Shown: positions 18,138 through 27,236 of the stretch, in pieces
Layout: every line of letters starts with the position of its first letter
Position numbering within the stretch: position 1 is the first letter of the stretch
Source: Lottiidibacillus patelloidae
GTDB lineage: Bacteria > Bacillota > Bacilli > Bacillales > SA5d-4
Direction: 5' to 3'
DNA: 64,000 nucleotides
Assembly (NCBI RefSeq): GCF_002262935.1
Contig: NZ_NPIA01000006.1
Span: 165,904 to 229,903 of the forward strand
The notes under the pieces: generated by a model
Told to the model about the DNA's origin: nothing
The model's database searches: none
What the model saw: only the letters and a program-made list of their open reading frames with translations
Position numbers and translations under genes: made by a program

Positions 18138-20582
18138 ATGCTTCGGATGTGGAACACCTTGTTAATTTGTGTCAGTATACTAGTTTATACTTTTTCAATC
18201 ACCACCAGTGCTGCAGCAAATGAAACATATGTTAAGACTTTCTCCCTTAGCAGTTCTGGAGAAAATGAAGTTCTACTTGATAACGGTATGGTCATCTCTA
18301 TTAATATGGTTGATGAAGTTGAAACGATAGTAGAGATTAGTAGAAACGAGAGCGAGTTATTTCACCAGAATTTAAGCTTTATTAGTTTAGAAAAGGTAAC
18401 ATACCTTTTACATGGCAATAATGAATATTTAATTCTTCCATATCGTTACGACGGAAGCGCTGGAACTACATACTTCTCAGTCTTAAAACTTCAAAGCGAC
18501 GCTGTCGAACAAATCCATGTTTCTACTGTCTATGATCAAGGTATTGTAGAAGTAGATAAGAATCTAATAACTGTAACTGGGGCAATTTATGAAGAAAGTG
18601 ATCCACGATCTACTCCTTCAAAGAAAATTGTGAAAACATATGAATTAAATAATGATTCAGTAGTAGAAACTAGTGAACAAATTACAGAAAATAAGCAACA
18701 ATACATTCAACCTGAAAATAGGACTTCTAATTTTTATATTATGTCTCAAGGTAGTTACAATCCACCTGCAGATGAAATTAGTCGAATGTTGACCGAAAAA
18801 GCAATAGAATATAATATTCCTCCGGAACTAGTGAAAGCGATTGCTTGGTCTGAGACAAATTGGTTACAATTCCGTGAAACTGACGACCCTAATGGAAGAT
18901 GGAAAGCTGGAGATCCTGTCATTAGTCATATTGATCGCAGAGGAATAGGTATTATGCAAGTCACGAAATATTCTGAATCAGAAGTAGCAAATAATGCAAA
19001 TGAAGATATCGTAAGATTAAAGAATGATATCGAGTATAATATTGAGTCAGGTATAAAAATTTTAAAAGATAAATGGAATTACGGCGGAAAAATTACTCCC
19101 ATTATTAACGATGGTGCTTGGGATGTTTTAGATCATTGGTATTTTGCTATCTTAGCTTATAATGGTATGTCGTATCAAAATGACCCAAATCACCCTAATA
19201 GAAAGAAAGAAGTTTATCAAGACCGAGTATATAAATTTTTAGCAAAGCATAGTGAAATAACATTAACACCATTCCCGATAGAAGAACTTGATTTTTATTA
19301 CAAAGAAGATAGTCCTGTAATTCGTTTTAATAATAAAATGCATTATGACCTACCTTACTTAAATAGAAAAACACACCATGGCTATACATTGGAAAATTGG
19401 TTGCAACCAATAAGTCAAGTTAACTTACGTACTGAACCTTCAACTGTAAAAGCACAGGAATCAGTAATTAGACAGTTACCTGTAGGAGAAATTGTCGAAA
19501 TTACTGGAGAAGTAATTTATGACACTAATAATACAAAGCATTACGTTTGGTACCCTGTTAAAACACAATCAGGAGAAAATGGGTTCGTTGCATCTAGCTA
19601 TTTTGCTAATGTTGAAAAGAAAGTAGAAACTGTTGAGCTGGCTGGGAAGAGTCGTTACGATACAGCGATAAAAATTGCTAATGATGGTTGGCAGCAAGCA
19701 GACACAATCATCTTAGCAAATGGCTTTGCAACACCGGATGCCTTAACAGGTAGTGTTTTAGCAAAGAAATTCGATGCGCCACTGCTTTTAACGAAAAGTG
19801 ATGCTTTATTACCAGAAGTTGCTTTAGAAATGGAAAGATTAAAGCCTAAAAAAATCTATATTTTAGGTAGTTATGGAGTAATATCAAAAGAGCTTGAAGA
19901 TCAATTAGTTCTTGATGGGCAGGAAAAAGGATACACGGTTACTCGTATTGGTGGAGGTAACCGAATGGAGACGGCTGCATTAATTGCAAAAGAAATTTCT
20001 GCTACATCAAATGAAATTATCATTGCTGCAGCTAGAGATAAATATGGAAATGCGTCACCTGATGCATTAAGTGTTGCACCTTATGCAGGAAGTAATCAAA
20101 TTCCAATTTTCTTAACAAATACAGACACATTATCCAATTATATTTCTGAATATATTAGTGGAAAAGACATTACAAAAGTAACGATAATTGGCGGTATAGG
20201 TGCTATTTCTGAAGAGGTAGAAGCCGAAATTAACAAACTAGTACCGAATGTAGTACGAATTGCTGGTTCAAGTCGCTATGAAACTAGCTTAGAGATTGCG
20301 AAAACACTTAAAATTAAGAGTGATAAAATATTTTTCGCAAGAGGCGACGTATTTGTAGATGCGTTATCGGCATCGCCATTAGCTGCTAGAGAAAATAAGC
20401 CAATTATATTAATAAAGCAAGATGGTTTACCAAATGAACTTAAGCAGTACTTGGATGAAGAATTAATTTATTTACCTAAAGTTTACTTTTTAGGTGGGCT
20501 TGGGGCTATAGGGGCTGAAACTCGTTCGTTAGTTCAAGAAACAATATTGAATAAGTTCCCTGTAATACAACAAGAAAAATAA
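18138..20582 (+). CDS. SLT-type lytic transglycosylase with SH3 and three CWB2 repeats
   Basis: 814 residues, ATG at 18138 with AAAGGAG about 9 bases upstream. Signal peptide about 1-27; an unassigned beta-rich region (30-195); a lysozyme/SLT-like domain (about 211-380) with the catalytic-type Glu239 in AIAWSETNW, then GIGIMQVTKYSE and YFAILAYNGMS. A bacterial SH3 domain (about 430-495; VNLRTEPSTV) and three CWB2 repeats (about 500-805; GKSRYDTAIKIA, ALTGSVLAKKF, GSSRYETSLEIA) follow. It probably cleaves the glycan strand of peptidoglycan. Together with the GH18 protein it forms a pair of wall hydrolases with the same SH3+CWB2 tail. Confidence 0.88.
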   Translation: MLRMWNTLLICVSILVYTFSITTSAAANETYVKTFSLSSSGENEVLLDNGMVISINMVDEVETIVEISRNESELFHQNLSFISLEKVTYLLHGNNEYLILPYRYDGSAGTTYFSVLKLQSDAVEQIHVSTVYDQGIVEVDKNLITVTGAIYEESDPRSTPSKKIVKTYELNNDSVVETSEQITENKQQYIQPENRTSNFYIMSQGSYNPPADEISRMLTEKAIEYNIPPELVKAIAWSETNWLQFRETDDPNGRWKAGDPVISHIDRRGIGIMQVTKYSESEVANNANEDIVRLKNDIEYNIESGIKILKDKWNYGGKITPIINDGAWDVLDHWYFAILAYNGMSYQNDPNHPNRKKEVYQDRVYKFLAKHSEITLTPFPIEELDFYYKEDSPVIRFNNKMHYDLPYLNRKTHHGYTLENWLQPISQVNLRTEPSTVKAQESVIRQLPVGEIVEITGEVIYDTNNTKHYVWYPVKTQSGENGFVASSYFANVEKKVETVELAGKSRYDTAIKIANDGWQQADTIILANGFATPDALTGSVLAKKFDAPLLLTKSDALLPEVALEMERLKPKKIYILGSYGVISKELEDQLVLDGQEKGYTVTRIGGGNRMETAALIAKEISATSNEIIIAAARDKYGNASPDALSVAPYAGSNQIPIFLTNTDTLSNYISEYISGKDITKVTIIGGIGAISEEVEAEINKLVPNVVRIAGSSRYETSLEIAKTLKIKSDKIFFARGDVFVDALSASPLAARENKPIILIKQDGLPNELKQYLDEELIYLPKVYFLGGLGAIGAETRSLVQETILNKFPVIQQEK

Positions 20583-20590
20583 TACATTTT

Positions 20591-20628
20591 AGGACAATAG
20601 TGGTTTTCGCTATTTGTCCTTTTTTTAT
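20591..20628 (+). terminator. Intrinsic terminator after SLT gene
   Basis: AGGACAATAG paired with CTATTTGTCCT (one bulge), followed by seven T. Confidence 0.8.
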
Positions 20629-20792
20629 TTTTGTAAAAAGATGTTTTGTAAAAGCTTTTGAGAACATGTAATAATGGTCATTATGGAAGTAACTAGTTTT
20701 ACTTACAGAATAAATGATATCTTTTTATAAATTAGCTAGAATTAACTAGTTAGATTAGTAAATGCATGCAAGCTAAAAGTGAGGTTTTAAAA

Positions 20793-22118
20793 ATGAATAT
20801 ATGTATTATTGGGACAGGGTATGTTGGTCTAGTGTCCGGTGCTTGCTATAGTGATATAGGACACAATGTAACTTGTATAGATATAAATAAAGAAAAAATA
20901 GAAAGTTTAAATAAAGGTATAGTCCCTATTTTTGAGCCAGGTCTAGAAGAGCTTATAAAAAAAAATGTAAAGGCAGACCGACTCAAATTTTCAATTGAAT
21001 TCGAACAAGGTATACAAGGGGCAAATATTGTCTACCTTATAGTTGGAACAGATCCACTTTCTAATGGGGAAACTGATTTAACATATTTAAAAGAAGCAGC
21101 TAAGTCTGTTGCTAAATATCTAACAGACTACAAATTAATAGCAATTAAAAGTACAGTTCCTGTAGGCACATGTAGAAAAATTAAAAAACTAATAACGAAA
21201 GAAGCAGGGCACTCAAATTTTGATATTGCCTCTAATCCTGAGTTTTTAAGGGAAGGTTCTGCTATCTCTGATACTTTTAATATGGAGAGGGCTGTATTTG
21301 GGGTTGAAACAGACCGTGCTGAGAAATTGTTGAGAAAATTACATGAAAAATTTAAAACAAAAGTAGTAGTTACAAACTTAGAATCTTCTGAGATGATAAA
21401 ATATGCTGCCAATGCATTTTTGGCAACAAAGATTAGCTTCATTAATGAAATTGCAAATGTTTGTGAAAAGGTAGGAGCTGATGTGACGAAAGTCTCTGAA
21501 GGGATAGGTCTTGATCATCGAATTAGTCCATTCTTTTTAAATGCAGGAATTGGCTATGGCGGATCTTGTTTTCCTAAAGATACTAGTTCACTTGTGAAAA
21601 TTGCTGAAGAGGTAGGGTATGATTTTAAAATTGTCAAAGATGTTGAAAGAGTGAATTATGAACAACGTTTTAAAGTCATTGAAAAATTAAAAGAAGCTAT
21701 TGGTGGAAAACTTAAAGGTAAACGGATTGCCGTCTTAGGGTTAGCTTTTAAGCCTAATACGGATGATATGAGAGGTGCCCCCTCTATTGACATCATCTAT
21801 AAATTACAACAATGTGAAGCCAATATCATCGCTTACGATCCCATTGCAAGCGAAAATGCCAAAAAGATTATTCCTAACTTAAAGACGACGAATAGTATTT
21901 TGGAAGCAGCGAATGGTGCACATGCTCTAATCATCTTAACTGAATGGCCAGAGTTCCAAGACATAGATTTGGAAGTATTAGAAAAAATAATGGACAATAA
22001 CGTAATTATTGATGGAAGAAATGTCTTCTCCATTAGTATGATGAAAAGTCTTGATTTTTATTATGCTTCAATTGGAAGAGAAACAATATACCCAAAAGGT
22101 AAAAAAAGTTCACAATAA
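20793..22118 (+). CDS. ugd: UDP-glucose 6-dehydrogenase
   Basis: 441 residues from the ATG at 20793 (GAGG 8 bases upstream; an in-frame ATG at 20766 lacks such a site). Cytoplasmic NAD-dependent enzyme that oxidises UDP-glucose to UDP-glucuronate. The N-terminal Rossmann motif GTGYVG is at residues 7-12 and the catalytic Cys259 is in GYGGSCFPKD. The C-terminal UDP-binding domain contains GLAFKPNTDDMRGAPS. UDP-glucuronate feeds teichuronic acid or other acidic surface polymers (TuaD-like role). Its position just before tagO and the LCP ligase supports a wall-polymer role over capsule. The long upstream gap points to its own promoter. Confidence 0.93.
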   Translation: MNICIIGTGYVGLVSGACYSDIGHNVTCIDINKEKIESLNKGIVPIFEPGLEELIKKNVKADRLKFSIEFEQGIQGANIVYLIVGTDPLSNGETDLTYLKEAAKSVAKYLTDYKLIAIKSTVPVGTCRKIKKLITKEAGHSNFDIASNPEFLREGSAISDTFNMERAVFGVETDRAEKLLRKLHEKFKTKVVVTNLESSEMIKYAANAFLATKISFINEIANVCEKVGADVTKVSEGIGLDHRISPFFLNAGIGYGGSCFPKDTSSLVKIAEEVGYDFKIVKDVERVNYEQRFKVIEKLKEAIGGKLKGKRIAVLGLAFKPNTDDMRGAPSIDIIYKLQQCEANIIAYDPIASENAKKIIPNLKTTNSILEAANGAHALIILTEWPEFQDIDLEVLEKIMDNNVIIDGRNVFSISMMKSLDFYYASIGRETIYPKGKKSSQ

Positions 22119-22408
22119 ATAACAATTATGAATTTGACCCAAATACCAGACAATAAGATAAACGACAAAAACATAAGCTTGTCTAAATAAAGTAAAACCC
22201 TTTAAATAGACATTTATTAACAAATTAATTGACATATAGACGTTTACGTAGGAAAATGTTTATATTCCGGTTTTATTTGTAGTATTTATTTTAATTTTTA
22301 AAAGTTAGTAACTTTTTCACTAATTAAACGACCTACACATTATAAAGTTTATTCTATTTAGTAAAAAATCAAGTTCATTTCTAAAAATTAACGGTAGGTG
22401 TAAAATAG

Positions 22409-23485
22409 ATGATTATTCTCTTTGTTGTTGCGTGCTTAGCAACATTTTTATTAACATATTTCAGCACACCTTTAGTAAAAAAATTCGCAATTAAAATTGG
22501 TGCAGTAGATAAGCCTAATGAACGTAAAGTACATGAAAAAATCATGCCTAGAATGGGCGGGGTAGCCATTTATTTATCGGTTAGTATTGTTTACCTACTT
22601 ATGATTTATTTTACTGATTTAGCTGGGAGTAATTTAGGGTATGCAATTTTAATTGGTGGATTTATTATTGTATTAACGGGTGTATTAGATGACTTAATTG
22701 AACTTTCGCCTAATTATAAACTGCTTGGTCAATTGCTTGGGAGTGTAGTCGCTATATTCTTTGGACTGCAAATGGAGTTTATCACTAATCCATTTACAAG
22801 TGAGTCTATCTATATCGGATGGATTGGAATTCCTTTAACGATATTCTGGATATTAGCAATTACAAATGCAATGAACTTAATTGATGGTTTAGATGGATTA
22901 GCATCTGGAGTAGCTTGTATCGCTAGCTTTGCTTTGTTCTTGGTTTCATTATCACTTGGTAACATGATGGCTGCTTTAATTTTGCTAATGATTTGTGGAA
23001 GTTTAGTGGCATTTCTTTTCTATAATTTTTATCCAGCAAAGATATTCATGGGTGATTCTGGATCATTATTTTTAGGTTACTTATTAGCAATTGTTTCGCT
23101 ATCTGAATTAAAGCAAGTAACTTTTGTTACAGTCATTGTTCCAATACTGATTTTAGGAGTACCAATTTCAGATACAATATATGCGATGATTAGAAGAAAA
23201 CTTAATAACCAACCTATATCATGCCCAGATAAAAATCATTTACACCATAGATTGTTAAAATTAGGCCTATCACATAAACAAACAGTATTGACTATATATT
23301 TAATTAGTTTCATTTTTAGTTTATTGGCATTACTACTAGCAAAGGTTGCAGTATGGATTAGTTTTATTATCTTGCTATTTTATATTATTCTTATCCAAGT
23401 TTCCGCAGAAGTAATTGGAATGATGCAATCAAGACACAGACCGCTTATCACTATGTATAAGCGAATTAGAGCTATATTAAAATAG
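22409..23485 (+). CDS. tagO: Undecaprenyl-phosphate GlcNAc-1-phosphate transferase (TagO/WecA family)
   Basis: 358 residues, ATG with AGGTG about 9 bases upstream. Integral membrane enzyme with about 10 helices. It moves GlcNAc-1-P from UDP-GlcNAc to undecaprenyl phosphate, the first step of teichoic and teichuronic acid synthesis. Family motifs are present: Asp94-Asp95 (GVLDDL), NLIDGLDG at 156-163, MGDSGS at 214-219 and the His-rich HLHHRLL loop near 283. As in B. subtilis, tagO is next to the convergent LCP gene tagU, with a shared terminator. Confidence 0.93.
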   Translation: MIILFVVACLATFLLTYFSTPLVKKFAIKIGAVDKPNERKVHEKIMPRMGGVAIYLSVSIVYLLMIYFTDLAGSNLGYAILIGGFIIVLTGVLDDLIELSPNYKLLGQLLGSVVAIFFGLQMEFITNPFTSESIYIGWIGIPLTIFWILAITNAMNLIDGLDGLASGVACIASFALFLVSLSLGNMMAALILLMICGSLVAFLFYNFYPAKIFMGDSGSLFLGYLLAIVSLSELKQVTFVTVIVPILILGVPISDTIYAMIRRKLNNQPISCPDKNHLHHRLLKLGLSHKQTVLTIYLISFIFSLLALLLAKVAVWISFIILLFYIILIQVSAEVIGMMQSRHRPLITMYKRIRAILK

Positions 23486-23528
23486 GTATATTATTATACT
23501 ATGCATAAAAAGAATAATATGTAACAAA

Positions 23529-23560
23529 AAAACCTTAGTCATCTAATTGACTAAGGTTTT
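23529..23560. terminator. Bidirectional terminator between tagO and tagU
   Basis: Perfect 13-bp stem AAAACCTTAGTCA / TGACTAAGGTTTT with loop TCTAAT, A-rich before and T-rich after. Serves both converging genes. Confidence 0.9.
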
Positions 23561-23575
23561 ATTTTATTTATTCAA

Positions 23576-24586
23576 TTAATTATTATCGGCAACGCTAGAT
23601 GTTTCTTCTTCATCTAGTTCCAAGTGCAATCTTAATGCTTTGGATGCTTCTTCTAATGAAGAATCGTTGACCTGGAAGTAATACTTTCCACTTTCAGCTG
23701 TATTATACCAATCAGTACCAGTTAGCTTTATAGAATTCATACTCAATTTCGAACCTTTTGTAAAGTAGTCGTGTAATGAAACAACATCCTTAAAGCTTAA
23801 ATTAGTAACCATGTTTTTACCGACAGCATCAATAATCGTGCTGTACTTAGTAATTGATTTTAAGGAAACGGTTTTATTAATAATTGCTTTTAGAACTTCT
23901 TGTTGTCTATCCCCACGTTTAAAGTCGTTATCATATTTGCGCATTCGCGCAAAAGCAAGGGCATGCTCACCATCTAATAGTTGATTTCCTTTTTCAAGTA
24001 AGATAGCACCTTTATTATCATTACTATCTTGTTCACGGAATGTAAACGGTACATATACTTCAACGCCACCTAATGCATCAACAATTTCAATAAAGCCATA
24101 AAAGTTTAAACGAACGAAATAATCGACAGGGACATTTAACATCTCTTCTACAGCTGCTACTGCTCCATCAACTCCATCGTAAGCGTGTGCATGACTAATT
24201 CGATCACTATATCCCATTGTCGGTAAATAAACGTAAGTATCACGTGGGATGCTTAACATTTGTATCGATTTGTCTTTTTCATTAAAAGTAGCAAGTAACA
24301 TTGCATCCGTTCGAGCTTTTCCTCCTCGACCTTTTGCGTTACTTGTATCTATTCCGAGGAATAAAATAGAGATGTTATCTTTTGTAGGGTCGACAACGGA
24401 GTTAGGCTTCCGTTTGCTAGAAGTTTCTCCTCTGTTTAATTCGACTCTTGAATCTGAGCCCTCATCTAAGACATCAGCTACTTTTTGAGTTAAATATAAT
24501 GCGTAAGAACTAGCGCTAATTACCACAACTGCAAGTGGTATAAGCGTCCATAGAAGTATCTTTTTAAGAATAATTTTATTAATCAA
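23576..24586 (-). CDS. tagU: LCP (LytR-CpsA-Psr) family wall-polymer ligase
   Basis: 336 residues. The start is a TTG at 24586 with AAAGGAG about 9 bases upstream; no ATG is near. One N-terminal membrane anchor (about residues 10-32), then an extracellular LCP domain with ILFLGIDTSN, ARTDAMLLATF, LSIPRDTYVYLP, ALAFARMRKYDNDFKRGDRQQ and the other Arg/Asp motifs that hold polyprenyl pyrophosphate. LCP enzymes transfer teichoic-type polymers from the lipid carrier to peptidoglycan. The location beside tagO and yvyE matches tagU (lytR) of B. subtilis. Confidence 0.92.
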   Translation of the reverse strand: MINKIILKKILLWTLIPLAVVVISASSYALYLTQKVADVLDEGSDSRVELNRGETSSKRKPNSVVDPTKDNISILFLGIDTSNAKGRGGKARTDAMLLATFNEKDKSIQMLSIPRDTYVYLPTMGYSDRISHAHAYDGVDGAVAAVEEMLNVPVDYFVRLNFYGFIEIVDALGGVEVYVPFTFREQDSNDNKGAILLEKGNQLLDGEHALAFARMRKYDNDFKRGDRQQEVLKAIINKTVSLKSITKYSTIIDAVGKNMVTNLSFKDVVSLHDYFTKGSKLSMNSIKLTGTDWYNTAESGKYYFQVNDSSLEEASKALRLHLELDEEETSSVADNN

Positions 24587-24706
24587 AATGGTTTCTCCTT
24601 TTATTTTACAGATCGAAATAGTTATCTAGTGGTGATATGGATCTTCGGCTACTTACATTTTTATTTTATCGTAAAAATGTTCTTAAGGAAATGACAGTTT
24701 GTGACA

Positions 24707-25348
24707 TTAATCTTCAGCAGGTACTTCCAAATAAGTGACATTTCCCGGGGAATTTTGACATTGACCATTTGTCATTTCAATCATCCACGCTGAGAATACT
24801 TCTTCCTTCCCCTTCTCTATATATGTTTTGAAAATTACATCATCTGCATACTGAATTTCCTTCAGTAAATAATTATTCGTTGCTCGTAATTCATTTTCGA
24901 CTTTTCCAAGCCAATGATAAGCAACTTTTGTTTCCATGACGGTCATTAACGCACGCTTAACTATTCCGGTCGTATTAATACCTTCTGAGGCACTCTTTCC
25001 ATAAGCACGAATTAATCCACCCGCACCTAATTTAATCCCACCAAAATACCTAGTTATGACGATGACAGTGTCATTTAAGTTTCGTTTTTTTATCACTTCT
25101 AAAATTGGGATACCCGCAGTTCCGCTCGGCTCTCCATCGTCGTTCGCCTTTTGTATTTGATTATTTTCACCTATACAGTAGGCAGAACAATTATGATTAG
25201 CATCCCAATGCTTCTTTTTAATTTCTTGTATAAATTGTTGTGCTTCTTCTTCCGTTGTGGCACGATTTACGTAAGCAATAAATCGTGATTTTTGGATGTT
25301 TATTTCCTGTTGTCCCAACCCTTTTACTGTATAATAAGAGTTACGCAT
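24707..25348 (-). CDS. yvyE: YigZ/YvyE-type IMPACT family protein
   Basis: 213 residues from the ATG at 25348, which has AGGAGG about 10 bases upstream; the frame stays open further upstream, but that extension lacks a ribosome site. IMPACT N-terminal domain (about residues 1-120; QKSRFIAYVNRATTEEEA, DDGEPSGTAGIPIL, YFGGIKLGAGGLIRAYG), then a DUF1949-type C-terminal domain. Soluble protein of uncertain function; relatives have been linked to translation control and proline peptidase activity. Divergent from the DegU-like gene, as yvyE is from degS in B. subtilis. Confidence 0.92.
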   Translation of the reverse strand: MRNSYYTVKGLGQQEINIQKSRFIAYVNRATTEEEAQQFIQEIKKKHWDANHNCSAYCIGENNQIQKANDDGEPSGTAGIPILEVIKKRNLNDTVIVITRYFGGIKLGAGGLIRAYGKSASEGINTTGIVKRALMTVMETKVAYHWLGKVENELRATNNYLLKEIQYADDVIFKTYIEKGKEEVFSAWMIEMTNGQCQNSPGNVTYLEVPAED

Positions 25349-25474
25349 AATGTTAAACCTCCTATAAAGGGCCGATAATTTTTCTATCCCCATAAAATAC
25401 TATATTCTTACGAATCATATCATAAAAGCAACAAACTTTGTTATACAATGCTTTTGTTTTAAGGAGGAAATACT

Positions 25475-26131
25475 TTGGATGATCATCAATACTTAACATA
25501 TGGAATCTATACGAAACAATTAGAGCTTGAACATGATATTAAAAACGAATTGACGAATGGTTTTCAATGTTTAATCAATGAAACGTCATTAAATGATGTA
25601 CTAAAAGCACTTGGCGATAATAAGGTGGATTTCATTTTAATTGGCAATAACGAAATGGTAATGCTTCCACTGCTTAAGAGAGACTTCCCGCATTTAAAGA
25701 TTGTTGTAATAACTGAGGATATAGATGCTGATAAAGTGGGCTTTGCAATTGGAAATGGAGCGGCAAGTATTTTACCTTACCCTTTAACAACTTTGAAAGA
25801 ACAACTTCAAAAAGTTATGGTTGAAGGGTACTATTTTCCGATTAATATAATGGAGAAGTTTATTACCTCTTATAAAAAAATAAACGATTCAAATACCGAA
25901 ATGGAACAAAAAGAATATCGTAAGCCATTGCATTTACTGACTCGTCGTGAATGTGAAGTTTTACAGTTACTAGCAGAAGGTAAAAGTAATCGTGAGGTAG
26001 GTCAAATTTTATATATTAGTGAAAAAACAGTAAAGAATCATGTTAGTAATATCCTTATGAAACTTAAAGTTAAAGATCGTACGAAAGCTGTTTTATTGGC
26101 GATAAAAAAAAGTTGGGTATATGTTTCCTAA
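25475..26131 (+). CDS. degU: DegU-like LuxR-type regulator with degenerate receiver
   Basis: 218 residues, TTG start at 25475, 7 bases after AGGAGG; an in-frame stop just upstream prevents extension. The C-terminal LuxR/GerE helix-turn-helix (about 152-212; LTRRECEVLQLLAEGKSNRE, ISEKTVKNHVSNIL) closely resembles DegU. The N-terminal receiver is altered. It begins at DDHQ, so the usual first beta strand is missing. The phospho-acceptor Asp of DegU (VIMDINMP) is replaced by Gly in FILIGNNEM, and the conserved Lys is missing in SILPYPLTT. There is no degS in the 126 bases between yvyE and this gene. Expected to bind DNA without phosphorylation control; that is inference. Confidence 0.85.
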   Translation: MDDHQYLTYGIYTKQLELEHDIKNELTNGFQCLINETSLNDVLKALGDNKVDFILIGNNEMVMLPLLKRDFPHLKIVVITEDIDADKVGFAIGNGAASILPYPLTTLKEQLQKVMVEGYYFPINIMEKFITSYKKINDSNTEMEQKEYRKPLHLLTRRECEVLQLLAEGKSNREVGQILYISEKTVKNHVSNILMKLKVKDRTKAVLLAIKKSWVYVS

Positions 26132-26154
26132 GTTGGAGATAATTTTCTAATGTT

Positions 26155-26183
26155 CCGTCTCTATAGAAAAGAGACGGTTTTTC
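26155..26183 (+). terminator. Intrinsic terminator after degU-like gene
   Basis: 8-bp stem CCGTCTCT / AGAGACGG with a 7-base loop, then TTTTTCTTT. Confidence 0.85.
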
Positions 26184-26293
26184 TTTGTCTGAATTTGAAA
26201 GAGTGTTCTTTAACTTGGAAATTAATAATGAAATTGCTTTGTACTTCATGTACAATAAGAAGAAAATAAGCTGAATAAAGTGAGGAATAATTG

Positions 26294-27133
26294 ATGACAA
26301 TCGCTATTGTAACGGATAGTACTGCTTACTTACCAAAGGAAGTCCGTGAAGAACATAATATATATATGGTTCCACTAAACGTTATTTTTGGAAGCGAGTC
26401 CTACCAAGAAGAATTAGAACTTACAACAGACCAGTTTTATGAAGAAATAAAAAAACGTGACCAATTACCAAAAACGTCACAGCCAGCTATTGGCAACCTG
26501 TTAGAAATGTATGAAAAGTTAGCAGAAGATTATGATGAAGTAATTTCTATTCATTTATCAAGTGGTATAAGTGGTACTTTTCAGTCTGCCGTTTCAGCTG
26601 GAAACATGGTAGATGGAATAAAAGTGCATGCATTTGATACAGAAATAAGTGCTATGGCTCAAGGATTTTACGTTTTAGAAGCTGCGAAAATGGCTAAACA
26701 AGGTAAAACAGTAAGTGAGATAATAACTCGCCTTGAAGAAATAAAAGAAAGTATGAAAGTATACTTTATGGCAGATGATTTAAGCCATCTCCATCGTGGT
26801 GGCCGCCTAAATGCTGCGCAACTTTTAGTTGGTAGCATGTTGAAAATCAAACCACTATTGAGTTTTGTAGATAAAAAAATCGTTCCATTTGAAAAAATTC
26901 GTACACGAAAAAAAGCAATTAAAAGAATACTTGAACTTTTTGATGAAGATATAAATGGTTCTCAAGTTAAAGCTACGGTTATCCATTCACAACGTGAAGA
27001 AGAAGCTTGTGCATTGAAAGCTGAAATTGAAGCGAAATATCCGAATGCTGAAGTTGTTGTGAGTCATTTTGGACCAGTTATAGGTACACATTTAGGTGAA
27101 GGTTCAATTGGTATGGCTTGGTATAAAAAATAA
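26294..27133 (+). CDS. degV: DegV family fatty-acid-binding protein
   Basis: 279 residues, ATG at 26294 with GTGAGG 8 bases upstream. DegV fold: TIAIVTDSTAYLP at the N-terminus, SSGISGTFQSA in the middle, DLSHLHRGGRLN and the C-terminal GPVIGTHLGEGSIGMAW. DegV/FakB proteins bind a fatty acid for presentation to the FakA kinase. The gene keeps the degU-degV-comFA order of Bacillus (yviA in B. subtilis). Confidence 0.93.
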   Translation: MTIAIVTDSTAYLPKEVREEHNIYMVPLNVIFGSESYQEELELTTDQFYEEIKKRDQLPKTSQPAIGNLLEMYEKLAEDYDEVISIHLSSGISGTFQSAVSAGNMVDGIKVHAFDTEISAMAQGFYVLEAAKMAKQGKTVSEIITRLEEIKESMKVYFMADDLSHLHRGGRLNAAQLLVGSMLKIKPLLSFVDKKIVPFEKIRTRKKAIKRILELFDEDINGSQVKATVIHSQREEEACALKAEIEAKYPNAEVVVSHFGPVIGTHLGEGSIGMAWYKK

Positions 27134-27206
27134 TAAACGATTATTGTTTAATTAATCTGTAAAAAGGGTAAATGACAAATAACTAACTTTTGGAGGTGAG
27201 TTATTC

Positions 27207-27236
27207 GTGGTTTACATCAGGGGCGAGCTTCCATGA
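27207..27236 (+). CDS. Possible 9-codon leader peptide overlapping comFA start
   Basis: GTG at 27207, 6 bases after a strong GGAGGTGAG (27192-27200), reads MVYIRGELP and stops at a TGA that overlaps the comFA ATG (ATGA). The best ribosome site of the region thus serves this mini-frame rather than comFA directly, suggesting translational coupling. Too short for coding statistics. Confidence 0.35.
   Translation: MVYIRGELP

Noticed and set aside
20591..22408. ugd, tagO and tagU as a capsule gene cluster
   Set aside because: No glycosyltransferase, polymerase or flippase gene is present; tagO and tagU sit in their usual Bacillus position.
27134..27232. ComK box before comFA
   Set aside because: No pair of AAAA-N5-TTTT motifs with proper spacing could be found by eye.
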